DNA of 64,000 nt from Sipunculus nudus (Eukaryota > Annelida > Sipuncula > Golfingiida > Sipunculidae). Position numbers and translations under genes: made by a program. The stretch covers positions 54,325,250 through 54,389,249 of the forward strand of contig CM049318.1 of NCBI GenBank assembly GCA_026874595.1. Direction: 5' to 3'. Numbering within the stretch: the stretch's first letter is position 1; each line of letters opens with the position of its first letter. The notes below the pieces were generated by a model. It saw only the letters and a program-made list of their open reading frames with translations, did no database searches and was not told the origin of the DNA. This document shows, piece by piece, positions 11,308 to 23,004 of the stretch.

Positions 11308-11702
11308 ATGGCTCAGAGGTAGAGCACAGGACACTTAACCGGGAGACCGTGAGTTCGAATCTAAGCCGAGGCGGTGGGATTTTTCACGATCGGCCCCGAT
11401 CAGGGTCAGCGCTCTGCAGGCTTAATGGGAAGGCCGCGCCTAGCGCCTAACGAGTGCGCCTCTCGGGGTTACTCTGTGGTATGACCCAGCAATGGGGACG
11501 ATTACGCACCCAGTGCCCCCAGGTGCAGTGGTCACCGGGCCTGGTTATACCAGAATATTAAATATGAAGAAGGGAGTAATATTGCCCTGTCACGTAGTCC
11601 GAAACTTGAATAGAATTCTGCAGATGTACATACACTTAGTTAAGTTAGCAATTAAACATGGAGGCGGTTACCTCCACCAAAAATATTTAAAAACAAAATA
11701 AA
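11308..11702 (+). mobile_element. tRNA-derived SINE (family 1), intact copy
   Basis: About 395 bp. The head has an A box (TGGCTCAGAGG) and a B box (GAGTTCGAATC) 33 bases later. It is followed by a GC-rich conserved body (GTCAGCGCTCTGCAGGCTTA, then CCGGGCCTGG) and an A-rich tail. The body matches the reverse complement of 34967-35350. Its 17-bp perfect target duplication suggests a fairly recent insertion. The tRNA-like head is not called as a tRNA gene because the 3' acceptor strand is missing and it is fused to the SINE body. Confidence 0.85.
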
Positions 11703-11719
11703 AATAAAGACGCTGTTCT
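11703..11719 (+). repeat. SINE target-site duplication, right
   Basis: Second copy of the 17-bp sequence at 11291-11307, directly after the A-rich tail. Confidence 0.85.
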
Positions 11720-12357
11720 GATATAATCATAATAATAAACTTATTATCATGTGTTTTATTCTATACATAGGTACAAGGGACCGTGTACCTTACTGACAAA
11801 CAGATATTTAATGGGCTATGCTCTCGTAGCAAACATGTAAACATCCTGCGCATCATAATCAAATATTTGAATGAATTGCATTGAGCGTTTAGTCGACTTG
11901 TCAGCTTCCATCCACCTACAGAAAAGTGTCTCGAAATTGGTTTTTCTTTAAGCAAGCCTTATGAGTATAGTATTACCTCTTTGAACTAGACTTCTTGCGA
12001 TTATGACCCTTCACCTTGCTTGCAGCTATATGTATAAACATTTTCATCTTATCAATAAAGTCTGTCATCAATAGGTAAGATTTTAACTCTAAGTAACACA
12101 TGCAAATGTGTCGACAACAAAGACCTGTAGCTAAAACTAAAAGCGCCGGGAGAAACTTCCTGGCAAACATAAAGTGACGTCATTGACTAACCTGGGAGTA
12201 ATCTATCCGAATTCCAAGACAATTCAATGTACTATGTATATATATATTAAGAAGGGCCAGTTGTGTACATATGAGAAGTTTCATGAGAATTTTATAAATC
12301 ATGATACATTGAACAGTCCGGCTTCCTGACAATGGAGTATATAACTATATATAAACA

Positions 12358-12362
<5 letters not shown>

Positions 12363-12412
<50 letters not shown>

Positions 12413-12482
12413 AAGTTAAAGGTAGTAATGTATTATTATTATTATTATTATTATTTATTATTATTGTTATTATTATTATTCT
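12363..12482 (+). repeat. Compound TA / GA / ATT microsatellite
   Basis: (TA)n to 12388, (GA)n to 12412, a short unique spacer, then (ATT)n at 12430-12482. Confidence 0.9.
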
Positions 12483-15400
12483 GTTCATTATTTTTATTAT
12501 TAATTGACGGTGGTACCGCTCGGCTTTTGTCACGTAACTTCTCTGTGGCCAGTTCCATTTTCGAACTTTAACTGCAGGGAACGATATTTCTGAACATTTT
12601 TGTAACAGTAACGACTGGGACAGTATTTTCAGGGAACCAGTTTCATAATCGTGGTTTCATCAACAGATGTCTTGACGGACCCGGGGGAACACATGCATAC
12701 ATATAAAAGACATAGATACAAATGGGAAGATAACAGGCTTCATAGGAGAGGCAATGTTACCTAAAATATCTTGCACCTTATTTTTTTGTAATTTTATTAA
12801 AAATCTCGTTTATTAATAAAAAATAATAATGATAATAATAATAATAACATTTGAAAATGGTTAACGAAACCGTGTTTTGCTCGTTACCAGCGTCTGGCTA
12901 ATAGATTTCTTTCTTGTATAGATCTGCTTCCGGTTAGAAATATGTTATTTGGTAACTGATTTTATACGGGGTAGGGGCATTGGAACATACATGCTCTGTA
13001 TTGGTGTAGTCTAGTCTATTGTAAAATTAAAAATAGTCCGGCTCCTCATAAGTGAAACACTTATCACGACGGAAACGGGGGCACGAATGACAGGGGCGCT
13101 TGTTTACCTATTGACACATTATTGTTTACAACCGAATTTGACTTGGGCTTTACCCATGCACGAGTACAAATATGACACATTGGTACATGTGTACTGCCAC
13201 CTGAATGTCGGGGGTGTAGAACCCTCCAAAGCTCGCGGATGTGGGAAAACTCACGTTTACAAGGCGTCCAAGCCTGTGAACAGCGGTAGATGGCAAACGT
13301 GGTAAAAAAAAAGGCGCCATAGGCAAGCCCTTAAGACAAATCTGGTTTATGGATCAATTTTACAAAATAATCCTTCCTTGCAGTCCAAAGAAGAACAAGT
13401 ACACATTAGCAAATCAATTTGCCTTTTACAATAAGTGTGTTCGCGTGGAATTAACACATATCTAAACTGAAATCTCTCTCAGAGAGTGATTTACCTTCAA
13501 ACATCGGTGTTATATTTGACGGTGGTGTCACTCGCCCATTGTTAAGCAATTCCTTACTGCAAGTATCGGAAATACCCGTTTTTGTATATGAAATGTTTGA
13601 AACGATGCCACGCGTGTCCTAAGGGGCAACTTTTGTATGCGCTGGTGACCTTTCAGTCCTGCTTTACACTTGGTAAACATATGCATCACGAGCTGTCTCA
13701 GGCTAGGATCTGTCCGTCCCTGTGACATAATGTGTGTAAAATAATGCATAAAATGAGATCTGTATGCGTTTATGTGCATATATTTACATGTGTTTTAATT
13801 AAAAACTTATATTTGAAATGAAATGTATTGCATTTTTAAAGTTAATGCAGTTTCCATGTTAAATGTTTTTTTAAAGACATATATGTAACTAATAGTTCCG
13901 TCATTTTATGGAAGTGAATGGCCCGACCCACCACAAACTGCAACAAAATTTATTTTTTTTCACGATTCATCCAGGAAATATCCTTGTATGAACATAATAA
14001 AAGTCTAAAAAATATTTTGAGTGGAACAGTCCTTAATTTGCATAAATCCAAAATGACCACTAGGCACTATTTCTGACTCATATTAACTACTCTTTATATA
14101 GAACATTTCGTAATTACTGAACCTACAGATTTCTAACTTAATATCCTGAGAGGTCCTGGTTAAGCCTTTTGGAAACCCGCAATTAGGTCACGGTGACCAA
14201 TATTCTCCAAGTTGTTGGGTAAAAACATGATTCGCAGCACGCTGAAATTCAGACACATGTGTTGTGTTTTGTGATAACCTTCTAGCATATGGCTAAACGA
14301 TAGTTTTATAAAATAAAAAAAAAAAAAAAAAAACATAATGCCTACCAGTAAACATTTGCACTGAAAGGAGGATTACGTCTACGAAGAATGTAATTATATG
14401 TAGTAAGTGAAATGGAATATTATAAATCATCTAATAAAACTATATTTTGGAAAAATCCGTAAACCCATTCACCTATATGATTTTTACTCGAAATACACAA
14501 GATTTCCCTAAAAAGGTAATGCTCAAATTGTATATAAGATATATCTTACTCTCATAAGTATGTATTGATTTCAAAGATGTCAGTCTAGTATTTTATAAGG
14601 TGTGCAATTTGTGTTCGTGGTTCCGTGATGGTGATGCGCAAAGGATAGAAAAGGGAAGAACAAGACAGGCCCCCCCCCCTCCGCCAGGCCTCGCGAAACA
14701 TATCATAACCCTTTCCAAAATGAACGTTCACCTCATACTGTAGGACCATTCCATTTTGGGCTATCTGCACTACAAAATGCCTTGAAAGCTAAGATTATTC
14801 AAATAATGACATTATGTGTTTGTATTGCAATTCCAATTTTAAGCAAGATAGAAATGTGGTAGAGACATAAAAAATGTTGTCATGTTGGTTCGTAATATAG
14901 TCTAAAAGATTTCTGGGAAATTTGACCAGGATCTATCAAGGTTTAAGTTAAAAATTGCTTGGTTCAGCTATTACGATATGTGCAGTGTTAAAGGACAGCT
15001 AAAAGTATAGCTTATATAAGTCAGAAACTGGGCCTGGTGGCCTCATGCAAATTAAGCATTGTTCCATCCAAAATATTTTGGTAGACTTTTAATATGTGCA
15101 TTCAAACGCATTTCCGAGACGAATGGTGAAAAAGTAACTTCTGTTGCTATTTGTGGTGGGTCATTCAAAATAACGACTGGAATAGACTTTTCATAAATAG
15201 TATTGTGAGCTGTCTCCTGTAATCACGGTTACCGACTTATGTTTTTGTTCTCATAATTGTCAATATCTAATAGACAAAAACAAAGCTGCCACTCGGAGCT
15301 TTTAAGCTTAAAGCATTCGATTCACTTAAGCATGACGGAAACGGCACCTTTGGATAAAACAAACATTCACAGGGAAAATGAAAATTAAACTGAAACTTCG

Positions 15401-16503
15401 TCATGGTATTGTACTAAACACGACAACAATTGGAACATGCATGAGCCGATTTTAATTGGCATAGGACTTAACAAGTTTAAAAAGGGAAAAAATGGTCGTA
15501 CAGACAGACGGCTGTTTTCATATTTGCAGGAAGTATATGATTCTACAATACCAGAAACAGTGAAACATAATAAGGTTTACATAAATGTAAACATGATATT
15601 TAAGAATATTCGTTGATGAATAGCTATGTATCCAAACTCCAAGAAGGCCCAATCTGTATTTCATGATTCAGGGAGATACACTTTGAAATAAATGTGTGAA
15701 TGTCATAATTCATATATATATATATATATATACACTGCGACCAAATAATATATTTTAAATGTTTATTCAGTGCAAACATGATAAAGACAAGACGTGGCAT
15801 GTATTAAGCCCCAACCCTCTGAACATGATCTGTATGAAGTGGAATAGGCACGATCTGGTGGTCAAGAATATTTGATAATATTAATATATTAGATAAATAT
15901 CTAAAGATTTGTGTAGGTATCTATATGTAACATGAATGAATATATCATAAAATATCATAATGAATATATACATATGGATGATATAATAAATAGACTGGAC
16001 ATATGAATTAGAAAATGACATAGTAATGATAATTATTATTTCATTTTTCATGATTTACTACAAGTAACTAAGTTCTGAGTTAATAACAATGTTTTAAGTT
16101 GTCCAGTAACTTTGGAGGAACTCTCGGGATCATTTCCGGATTTTTGTGGAAGAAAAGGCTTAAGATGCCATATTGATACCAAACTAACTTCCTCCGCCAA
16201 ATTCTTTTCATTGGTCGTAAGTTAAAATAGAGTAATTTTTTTCTATTTTTAGCACTGTTCGCCAATTTTAGCCAAGATAACAGTAAGCAAAATTTATTTG
16301 AAAGAGAATATCGACTTATTTCCAAGTGAAAGAAATAACTGACCAATGCTGACAGTCAGGGTGTAAGGATTTATCTAAATATCGATGTATTAATTGTATT
16401 CTAATAGTTTCATAAAAAAAAAATCCCGAAAGCAATTTAATAGGACCTGCCACTTCAAGACCCTGTGTTGTACAACCTCTGTTGTTTCAAAGCGAATTAA
16501 ATA

Positions 16504-16676
16504 CAGTGGAACCGGTCCAAAAGTCCCCATGACTAAGAAGACCACCTGTCCATCAAGCCCACCCTTGAGTGAATCGATAACTGTCACAATTGTTATAACT
16601 TACCTATCTTATCTAATGAGACCACCTGTTAATTAAGTCCAGTCCCACGAGTAACCTTATTACACAGGGTTCACTG
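16504..16676 (+). mobile_element. Short inverted-repeat element, CAGT..ACTG ends
   Basis: Termini CAGTGGAACC and GGGTTCACTG enclose 173 bp with repeated ACCACCTGT words. Probably a distant relative of the element at 8637-8797. The flanks are not a clean duplication. Confidence 0.5.
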
Positions 16677-17408
16677 CATAGAGTCAATCTTTTATTTCAT
16701 TATCTGAGTCATTTTAAAATATGAATACCGGACAATATGGATAAACATTATAGCGTGTAATACCATAGTGGAAGGTCTTCTATGGGACACGCTGAAATGG
16801 CGGATCGTTTTACATTTGTGGTACTCTCTTGGACCTTTTCCAACACACAAGTGCATCTGTAGGTGACCACTGGCACTAGGAGTTCGAGTTAGTTATATCA
16901 ATCAAAAACGTGAATTTGTTACATATCTTATGATAAAAAGAAAAATTTTTTCACTTTCCAAAAAATCCGCAACAATGGCTAATTTGGCCCGATCAATGCA
17001 GACGATAATGCGCATGCTCTCATAGCCGTAAATCCAAGGTCCAGTAGGCTGATGTACGCTATATGCGGGAGCTAACTGAACGGTCATCCATCCTATTGCA
17101 TCAGTACAGTACTGAACAGAATGTAGTCTTTACATTGAGCTCTGAGTGGTGAACTAATACAAACAAATTACATATGAGCTTACAAACTAAAGTGTAAATC
17201 AATCTTTATGGTAACAGAATAATTGCTGTGTCATGTACAAGTTATACTTGTATATCGTTCAATAACCCGTGCTAGATATACTTGTGTTCACGCAGTCAAA
17301 AGTTCAACAAACTTATATGTATCAATATGCTGAGTTAAAACGGAATTTTTCCTCACACATGGTAGGCGTTGTAAGAAAGCACAATAGCATATATAACTTA
17401 TGATCTTG

Positions 17409-17414
17409 TTTATT
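17409..17414 (-). promoter_or_regulatory. Candidate polyadenylation signal of the GPCR
   Basis: TTTATT on the + strand (AATAAA on -), about 165 bases past the GPCR stop codon. Confidence 0.45.
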
Positions 17415-17580
17415 CTTAATCGCGCCATATATCTGCATGTCACCAGGCGATCTCAAAAAGAAAGAGCACGTTTGCATCCTAATCGGGCCTGAAAGTGCAG
17501 ATCTCCATTCAAGATGTAAAAGCACCCTGTCGCTGGTCTGAGACACTCTATTTTCTGAGGACTGACAGGGACAAGCCTTT

Positions 17581-19806
17581 CTAAAATTCCATTGCTATCA
17601 CGGCTCTGTTCTTTTTCTTCGTCCATGCTTCAAGCACATGTTTTACCTTCTTTGCTTCTTCCTTCTTTGGGGGACCAACTTTATTGTGTCTTCGTCGTAT
17701 CATGTTAAGAAATCCGTTCCGCAGATCTTTCCGAAATATGGCAAACACTACCAGATTAATCCAACCATTGGAGTACGAGATCAGTTTCAGCGATTTCATG
17801 ATCGTGTTAGCATTGCGGAAGTAACCGGGGCCGTATTGTAAGTACAGTTTCAGCATATACGGCGGTGAGGTGCAAAGTACAAAGAGAGACACTAAAGTAA
17901 TTAGCATCGTTATCGCTTTAATGTTATTAGCTGCGTCTTCCGCGCTTTGATCTTTCACAGCTTGCTTGAGTTTGTTAACCACGTGACTGTAGCAGAACAT
18001 AATAATGCCTAATGGTAAGATAAAAAGTACGAGAAAATCACAAATTGTGAAAATTTTGTCCACTGGTTTATAATCTTTGTGAACAGTGCACGATATCATT
18101 GAACCTGTGAACGATCCCTCTTTTATTTCCACCACAGTGAGGTCATACATAATGGGCGCACGAATCGCATAGACGAAACTGCCCAACCACACGCCGAGAA
18201 TAACCAGCGAACTCGTTCTGACCGACACCGATACTTTGCTTTCATAGAGGACAATCGTGTAGTACTTGAGTAACGCAATGCATCCGACGCTTACGATACT
18301 AGCGACACCGCTGGCCATCGCGACATAGTAACAAAGCTTACACAAAATGGACCCGAGATACGCCTCAGAGAACATGCCGGTAATTTCCGCTGGGACCACA
18401 AATAGTCCAATAGAAGATCGAGCCGTAACCAGAGAAAGCAAGTAGAGATTGGAGGAGCTACTCCGTAACTCGGGTGTCTTTATAATTGTTGCGGCTACCA
18501 GCGCGTTCCCTAGAACAATCAGAATGATGCATGATATGTAAAGAATAAAGAACACACACATAAAGGCCACATTGGTAACTTCTGCTTCCGGTTCCGGTAT
18601 AGATTCAGTTTCAACTTTGCTCTCAGGTTCAGCGGTACCCTCTGCGGATGGTTCGCCATACTTCTCTGATTCTGACTCTGGTTCACTCGTGGCCTCCGAC
18701 TCGGGTTCGCTTGTAGCCTCTGACTTGGGTTCGCTTGTAGCCTCAGACACTGGCCCACTAGTGGCCTCTGACTCTGGCTCACTTGTGGCCTCTGATTCGG
18801 GCTCACTTGTAGCCTCTGACTCGGGTTCACTTGTAGCCTCTGTCTCTGGCTCACTCGTAGCCTCTGTCTCTGGCTCACTTGTAGCCTCTGACTCGGGCTC
18901 ACTTGTAGCTTCTGTCTCTGGCTGACTTGTAGCCTCTGTCTCTGGCTCACTCGTGGCCTCTGACTCGGGCTCACTTGTAGCCTCTGACTCGGGTTCATTT
19001 GTAGCCTCTGTCTCTGGCTCACTTGTAGCCTCTGACTCGGGCTCATTTGTAGCCTCTGACTCGGGTTCACTTGTAGCCTCTGTCTCTGGCTCACTCGTAG
19101 CCTCTGACTCGGGCTCACTTGTAGCCTCTGACTCGGGTTCACTTGTAGCCTCTGTCTCTGGCTCACTTGTAGCCTCTGACTCGGGATCACTTGTAGCCTC
19201 TGACTCAGGCTCACTTGTAGCCTCTGACTCGGGTTCACTTGTAGCCTCTGTCTCTGGCTCACTTGTAGCCTCTGACTCGGGCTCACTTGTAGCCTCTGAC
19301 TCGGGTTCACTTGTAGCCTCTGTCTCTGGTTCACTTGTAGCCTCTGACTTTGGCTCACTTGTAGCCTCTGACTCAGGCTCACTTGTAGCCTCTGACTCAG
19401 GTTCACTTGTAGCCTCTGTCTCTGGCTCACTTGTAGCCTCTGACTCGGGCTCACTTGTAGCTTCTGACTCGGGCTCACTTGTAGCCTCTGACTCGGGCTC
19501 ACTTGTAGCCTCTAACTCGGGCTCACTTGTAGCATCTGTCTCTGGCTCACTTGTAGCCTCTGACTCGGGCTCATTTGTAGCCTCTGACTCAGGCTCACTT
19601 GTAGCCTCTGACTCGGGCTCACTTGTGGCCTCTGACTCGGGCTCACTTGTAGCCTCTGACTCGGGCTCACTTGTAGCCGTAAGGAACTCCCTGGTCACTT
19701 CAGTAGAGGCCGCTGGGAGTGGACTGCAGGAGGTGATGGCTGCTGCGCTCACAGTCCAGCAAATAACGCGAGAAATATACATCAACAAAAGCAAACTGGA
19801 AGTCAT
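17581..19806 (-). CDS. Atypical class A GPCR with 42-copy acidic octapeptide ectodomain
   Basis: The start is the ATG at 19804-19806 (741 residues). The open frame runs 17 codons further upstream but without an ATG. A likely signal peptide (MTSSLLLLMYISRV...) comes first, then 42 tandem octapeptides of consensus ATSEPESE (residues about 44-379), an acidic linker, and seven hydrophobic helices from about residue 411. Rhodopsin-family landmarks: GNALV in helix 1, NLYLLSL...LFVVP in helix 2, Cys in ILCKL paired with SCTVHK in loop 2, Trp in helix 4, the helix 5 Pro, and FRKDLRNGF as helix 8. Oddities: the helix 2 Asp position reads Arg (VTARSS), DRY reads LKY, CWxP reads CTSP, and NPxxY reads NLVVF. 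The gene is intronless in its coding part. Ligand and coupling unknown; a decoy, adhesion-like or non-signalling receptor is possible. Confidence 0.85.
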   Translation of the reverse strand: MTSSLLLLMYISRVICWTVSAAAITSCSPLPAASTEVTREFLTATSEPESEATSEPESEATSEPESEATSEPESEATNEPESEATSEPETDATSEPELEATSEPESEATSEPESEATSEPESEATSEPETEATSEPESEATSEPESEATSEPKSEATSEPETEATSEPESEATSEPESEATSEPETEATSEPESEATSEPESEATSDPESEATSEPETEATSEPESEATSEPESEATSEPETEATSEPESEATNEPESEATSEPETEATNEPESEATSEPESEATSEPETEATSQPETEATSEPESEATSEPETEATSEPETEATSEPESEATSEPESEATSEPESEATSGPVSEATSEPKSEATSEPESEATSEPESESEKYGEPSAEGTAEPESKVETESIPEPEAEVTNVAFMCVFFILYISCIILIVLGNALVAATIIKTPELRSSSSNLYLLSLVTARSSIGLFVVPAEITGMFSEAYLGSILCKLCYYVAMASGVASIVSVGCIALLKYYTIVLYESKVSVSVRTSSLVILGVWLGSFVYAIRAPIMYDLTVVEIKEGSFTGSMISCTVHKDYKPVDKIFTICDFLVLFILPLGIIMFCYSHVVNKLKQAVKDQSAEDAANNIKAITMLITLVSLFVLCTSPPYMLKLYLQYGPGYFRNANTIMKSLKLISYSNGWINLVVFAIFRKDLRNGFLNMIRRRHNKVGPPKKEEAKKVKHVLEAWTKKKNRAVIAMEF
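18670..19680 (-). repeat. 24-bp coding minisatellite in the GPCR
   Basis: About 42 copies of a 24-bp unit (on +, GCCTCTGACTCGGGCTCACTTGTA-like; consensus given in parts: GCCTCTGACTCGGG, CTCACTTGTA). Much of the array repeats at 72 bp, with two ESE units then one ETE unit, showing expansion by three-unit blocks. Because 24 is divisible by three, other frames on both strands also stay open across the array; those are shadows. Confidence 0.9.
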
Positions 19807-19857
19807 CGTCACCAATGCCAGGAAGGCGTAGTAAAGAACACTTCGAGAGAGAACCAA

Positions 19858-20245
19858 TAATAAATAATCAGGTGTATTTTCCCCAATGGCGAAGGATCTA
19901 AACCATTTTGTGACGCCTCATGGTGAGTTTTTTTACTGGTCTTGTAGGTTCACCCGGGTCAAGAAATAAACCAAGAAGTATTCCAAAGGACAAAATAGAC
20001 CAAATCCTGACATGAATTTTTTTTTCGTTTCTGGAATCATAGGCCTTCTGCCACTTATCTACGTGGGTCGACATTACTGTTGACGGGCGCCAACATCCAG
20101 GTTACGTTTAAGAAACAGGTCGACATGAACATTTAGAGAATCTCAGCTGCCACTGCAGATTCATAAGAAAGCATCTAGCTGTCCAGCTCTGGTACGATTA
20201 CAGCTTGCGTCAACTACTTCCAAATACAGCCCTTTGCAAATCTGA
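19858..20245 (-). other. Possible 5' UTR exon of the GPCR
   Basis: On the - strand a good acceptor (CTTTTTTTTTTCAG) ends near 20243. The sequence from there to the ATG at 19806 contains several short upstream ATGs. It could be the 5' UTR part of the coding exon, with a further upstream exon not identified. Weak inference. Confidence 0.3.
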
Positions 20246-20500
20246 AAAAAAAAGATTATAAAATTGCACTTAACCATCCAGAAATATCTCACACCGCCAA
20301 GGCCAAACGTTAAAGCTTAAATCCCAAAAAGCGCATATTTAGCCGGCAAACTCATATATAATGATTTGAATATGTAAATATGTGTTTGTGTGAAAATCAC
20401 CACAGGAGTGATTTTCATGCACGTGGGCCACCACAATTCAGGAATTACCTGCAAATGGACATACCTGTCCTATTTTGGAGGTGATAAGACCATCTTGATA

Positions 20501-20670
20501 CAGAGAAACCTGACAATTACGACCACAAACCGGACCTAGATAAAGTGGTCGAATTTTCGAGGTGGTCTACTAAGAGAGGTCTGATATAAAGAAGAAAAAA
20601 GAATTGGAACCGGAAAAGGTTCTTTATTTTTAGGTGGTCGCTAAACGCTATACGTACACGAGTTTTGTAG
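20501..20670 (-). mobile_element. MITE family B, copy 2 (diverged)
   Basis: Reads as the reverse complement of 8637-8797. Shared blocks in order are GGTTCCAATTC, CTTTATATCAGA and GACCACCTCGAAAA. The outer end near 20501 (CAGAGAAACC) is kept; the other end is degraded. Confidence 0.6.
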
Positions 20671-20969
20671 ATTTTTTTTTTTGTGTATACGGGCACATAC
20701 GATGGGTTTTATGCTGAACAATGTATTGTTAAAAAAGAAAGATCAACCTTCTTGTTCCTAGGTTTTACATTTCCGCAATATTTTATTGAAATCATTGCCA
20801 TTGAACAGACAGAAGAAAAGCAAGGTTCGTCCAAGGGCGGGTTTTCTATGGGTCGTGCTCATCAATTCGATACACCGAAGCAGTTTCTGATAGAATTTAT
20901 TTTATATCGTTTAAGACTTCAAGCACGTGCGTTAGATTCTATTATTATTACAACTAGCCGTATATAAGG

Positions 20970-21163
20970 AGAACCTTTCTGTAGGGTACTTAAAAGCGCC
21001 CATATGGACCCTTTGGGTTTCCTAAAGAACCCCGGAGAGGGATCCAGGAAGAACCCTGACTAGTGGGTTCAACTTGGAACATCTAAGGGGTCCCCACTGG
21101 CCCCACTCTAAAGAACCCTTAAGCTTTCTTCATGTAAATGTAACCCTTTTTACTTAGAGTGTA
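20970..21163 (-). mobile_element. GGAACC-rich element, copy 1 (one recognisable end)
   Basis: The right end reads TTAGAGTGTA (TACACTCTAA inward), preceded by many AGAACCC/GGAACC/GGGTTC words. Same terminus and internal words as 25811-26060. Only one terminus is recognisable, so it is truncated or diverged. Confidence 0.55.
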
Positions 21164-22891
21164 TACCCTAAATTCTGACATGCGATTTTCGACATCCGCT
21201 TTTTAATATGTAGGCAAAATTGCTGCCCACATGAGTTTTTTCGAAATATCGCGGAATATTTCTAGCCTAAATAAAACACCAATATGCTTCGATGGTAAGA
21301 AGAGGTACGATTTTAAGGTGTTTGAAATCGCGACCGCAAGTTAGGCCGACATCACAGTCAAGCGGCGACACCGTAGGAAGTACAAAATAAGTTATAACAG
21401 TTGATATTCTGCAGAAACATTTTCTATTTTATTTAACTTAAGATCGGAGCATTGGTATTGCAAGAATGCTCAGTTAATTTTAAAGGTAACTCGGTCATGG
21501 TCTAATCAATATACACGGAATATCTTGCGAGAATGCCCCGTTTGACCGGCAGTCACGATGTATATGTTGGGCGCCATCTTCATCATCAAAGATTTAAGAG
21601 TACAAACATATTTTGGTGAAGACTGACCCCGAGATTGCTTGAATTTGATGACAGTTCCATTTTGACGGACCCCAGTTACCATGTGCTGCTATTATAATAT
21701 TTATGACTCAAAGAGAGGAGAATTATTCGTTATCTTAAGAGGAAATATAAAAAGTACGGGCATACTGATCGAGGATAGATTTATTTGAAACGCACCAACG
21801 CGAGGTCATTGCAGTCCTGCGACTGATATCACAGCTCTTCCCCAAAACTCGTTTTATTCCTGAACAGTCGTGAGATTTCAAGTTGGTAATAACATAATTA
21901 CCCAAGATATTGGTATTACTTGCATTTCAAGCAATACCAGGTAAAAACAAAATGATTTTATTAATTTTCTTAACATAATTTTTTTTTCAAAACAATAGAC
22001 ATAAATATGAAACAAATAGCAAATACACAAAAATATGAATAAAAAGGAAGACAAAAATGTTAAAATACAGATATTAAAACAAAATAAATAAATCACATTG
22101 TAATGCCTTAATGTGTCGTTAAAATATGTACTTAAGAAATGGTGAAACAACGAGTGAAAGGGGTCCGTGGGATCCGTGAGGTCCACGTGCCAAGGTCCGC
22201 AAGTGTTAATTATAAGTGTTGACTTATTTTTACGGTTTAACTAAACATGATATAGAATACGTCTATAGAAACTTTTCTGCTAAAATGTCTCGACAAATTA
22301 CCATGAGATTTTCAAGAATTCTAGATTTTTTCCGAGGGTCCGGGATCCGGGGTCCGCGAGTTCCGGGTTTACACACTGTCGCCATCTTCCGATCTGACCC
22401 ATCTTAAGATAGGTCTGACCCAATAACCGCCTTCGGATATAGGATCACCCATCCTAAGTTTGGTCAGACCCAATAACCGATCTTGAGGTGGGCTAGAACA
22501 ATTTACTGATCCAAGATGTCGGAGAATCAGGTTGCGAAATGGCGAAGAATAAAAAGAGTTAAGTCATTTTTAAATGTTGCCAGTGACGCCAGACTTAGCA
22601 CCAACCAATCACATCATGACCAGGTCTCTATTCTGGCTGCAAAGCTTCCTGTGCATACCAAATCAAAGACCTGGGCCAATTGTAAGTTGACTGGCTTTGT
22701 CATCTCGCTGAAACATCGGTTTTCTAAACACACGTGGTGTTGTACAGGAAAGACGCGTACATCGACCAACCAGTTGGTACTGCAGTAGTGTCTAATGACA
22801 TGGTCTTCCATCAGTCAATATATACAAGTATGTAACGGGCATTTGATGGTTAAAACATATATCTTTATCACAACTTCGAGACAGTCTCACT

Positions 22892-23004
<113 letters not shown>

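Larger units (their letters stand above)
10381..17400. other. Intergenic region, repeats only
   Basis: Apart from the SINE at 11308-11702 and a CAGT-ended element at 16504-16676, I see microsatellites (12363-12412, 12430-12482, about 15714-15732), poly-A at about 14310-14332 and no gene. Two acceptor-like sites are followed by short open frames ending in stops (about 13379-13464 and 15531-15616). They are too short to call. Confidence 0.45.

Noticed and set aside
11308-11380. tRNA gene
   Set aside because: Boxes A and B are present but the acceptor stem is incomplete and the sequence continues into a SINE body with a target duplication. The same applies at about 7165-7232 and 35280-35350.
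15531-15616. Acceptor-like TTTGCAG followed by 28 open codons
   Set aside because: Short, AT-rich, no motif and no partner exon; the same reasoning applies to 13379-13464.
18519-19831. Long open frames across the GPCR repeat (minus 327 codons, plus 292 and 117 codons)
   Set aside because: They are products of a 24-bp repeat, open in several frames. Only the frame that continues into the seven-helix domain has meaning.
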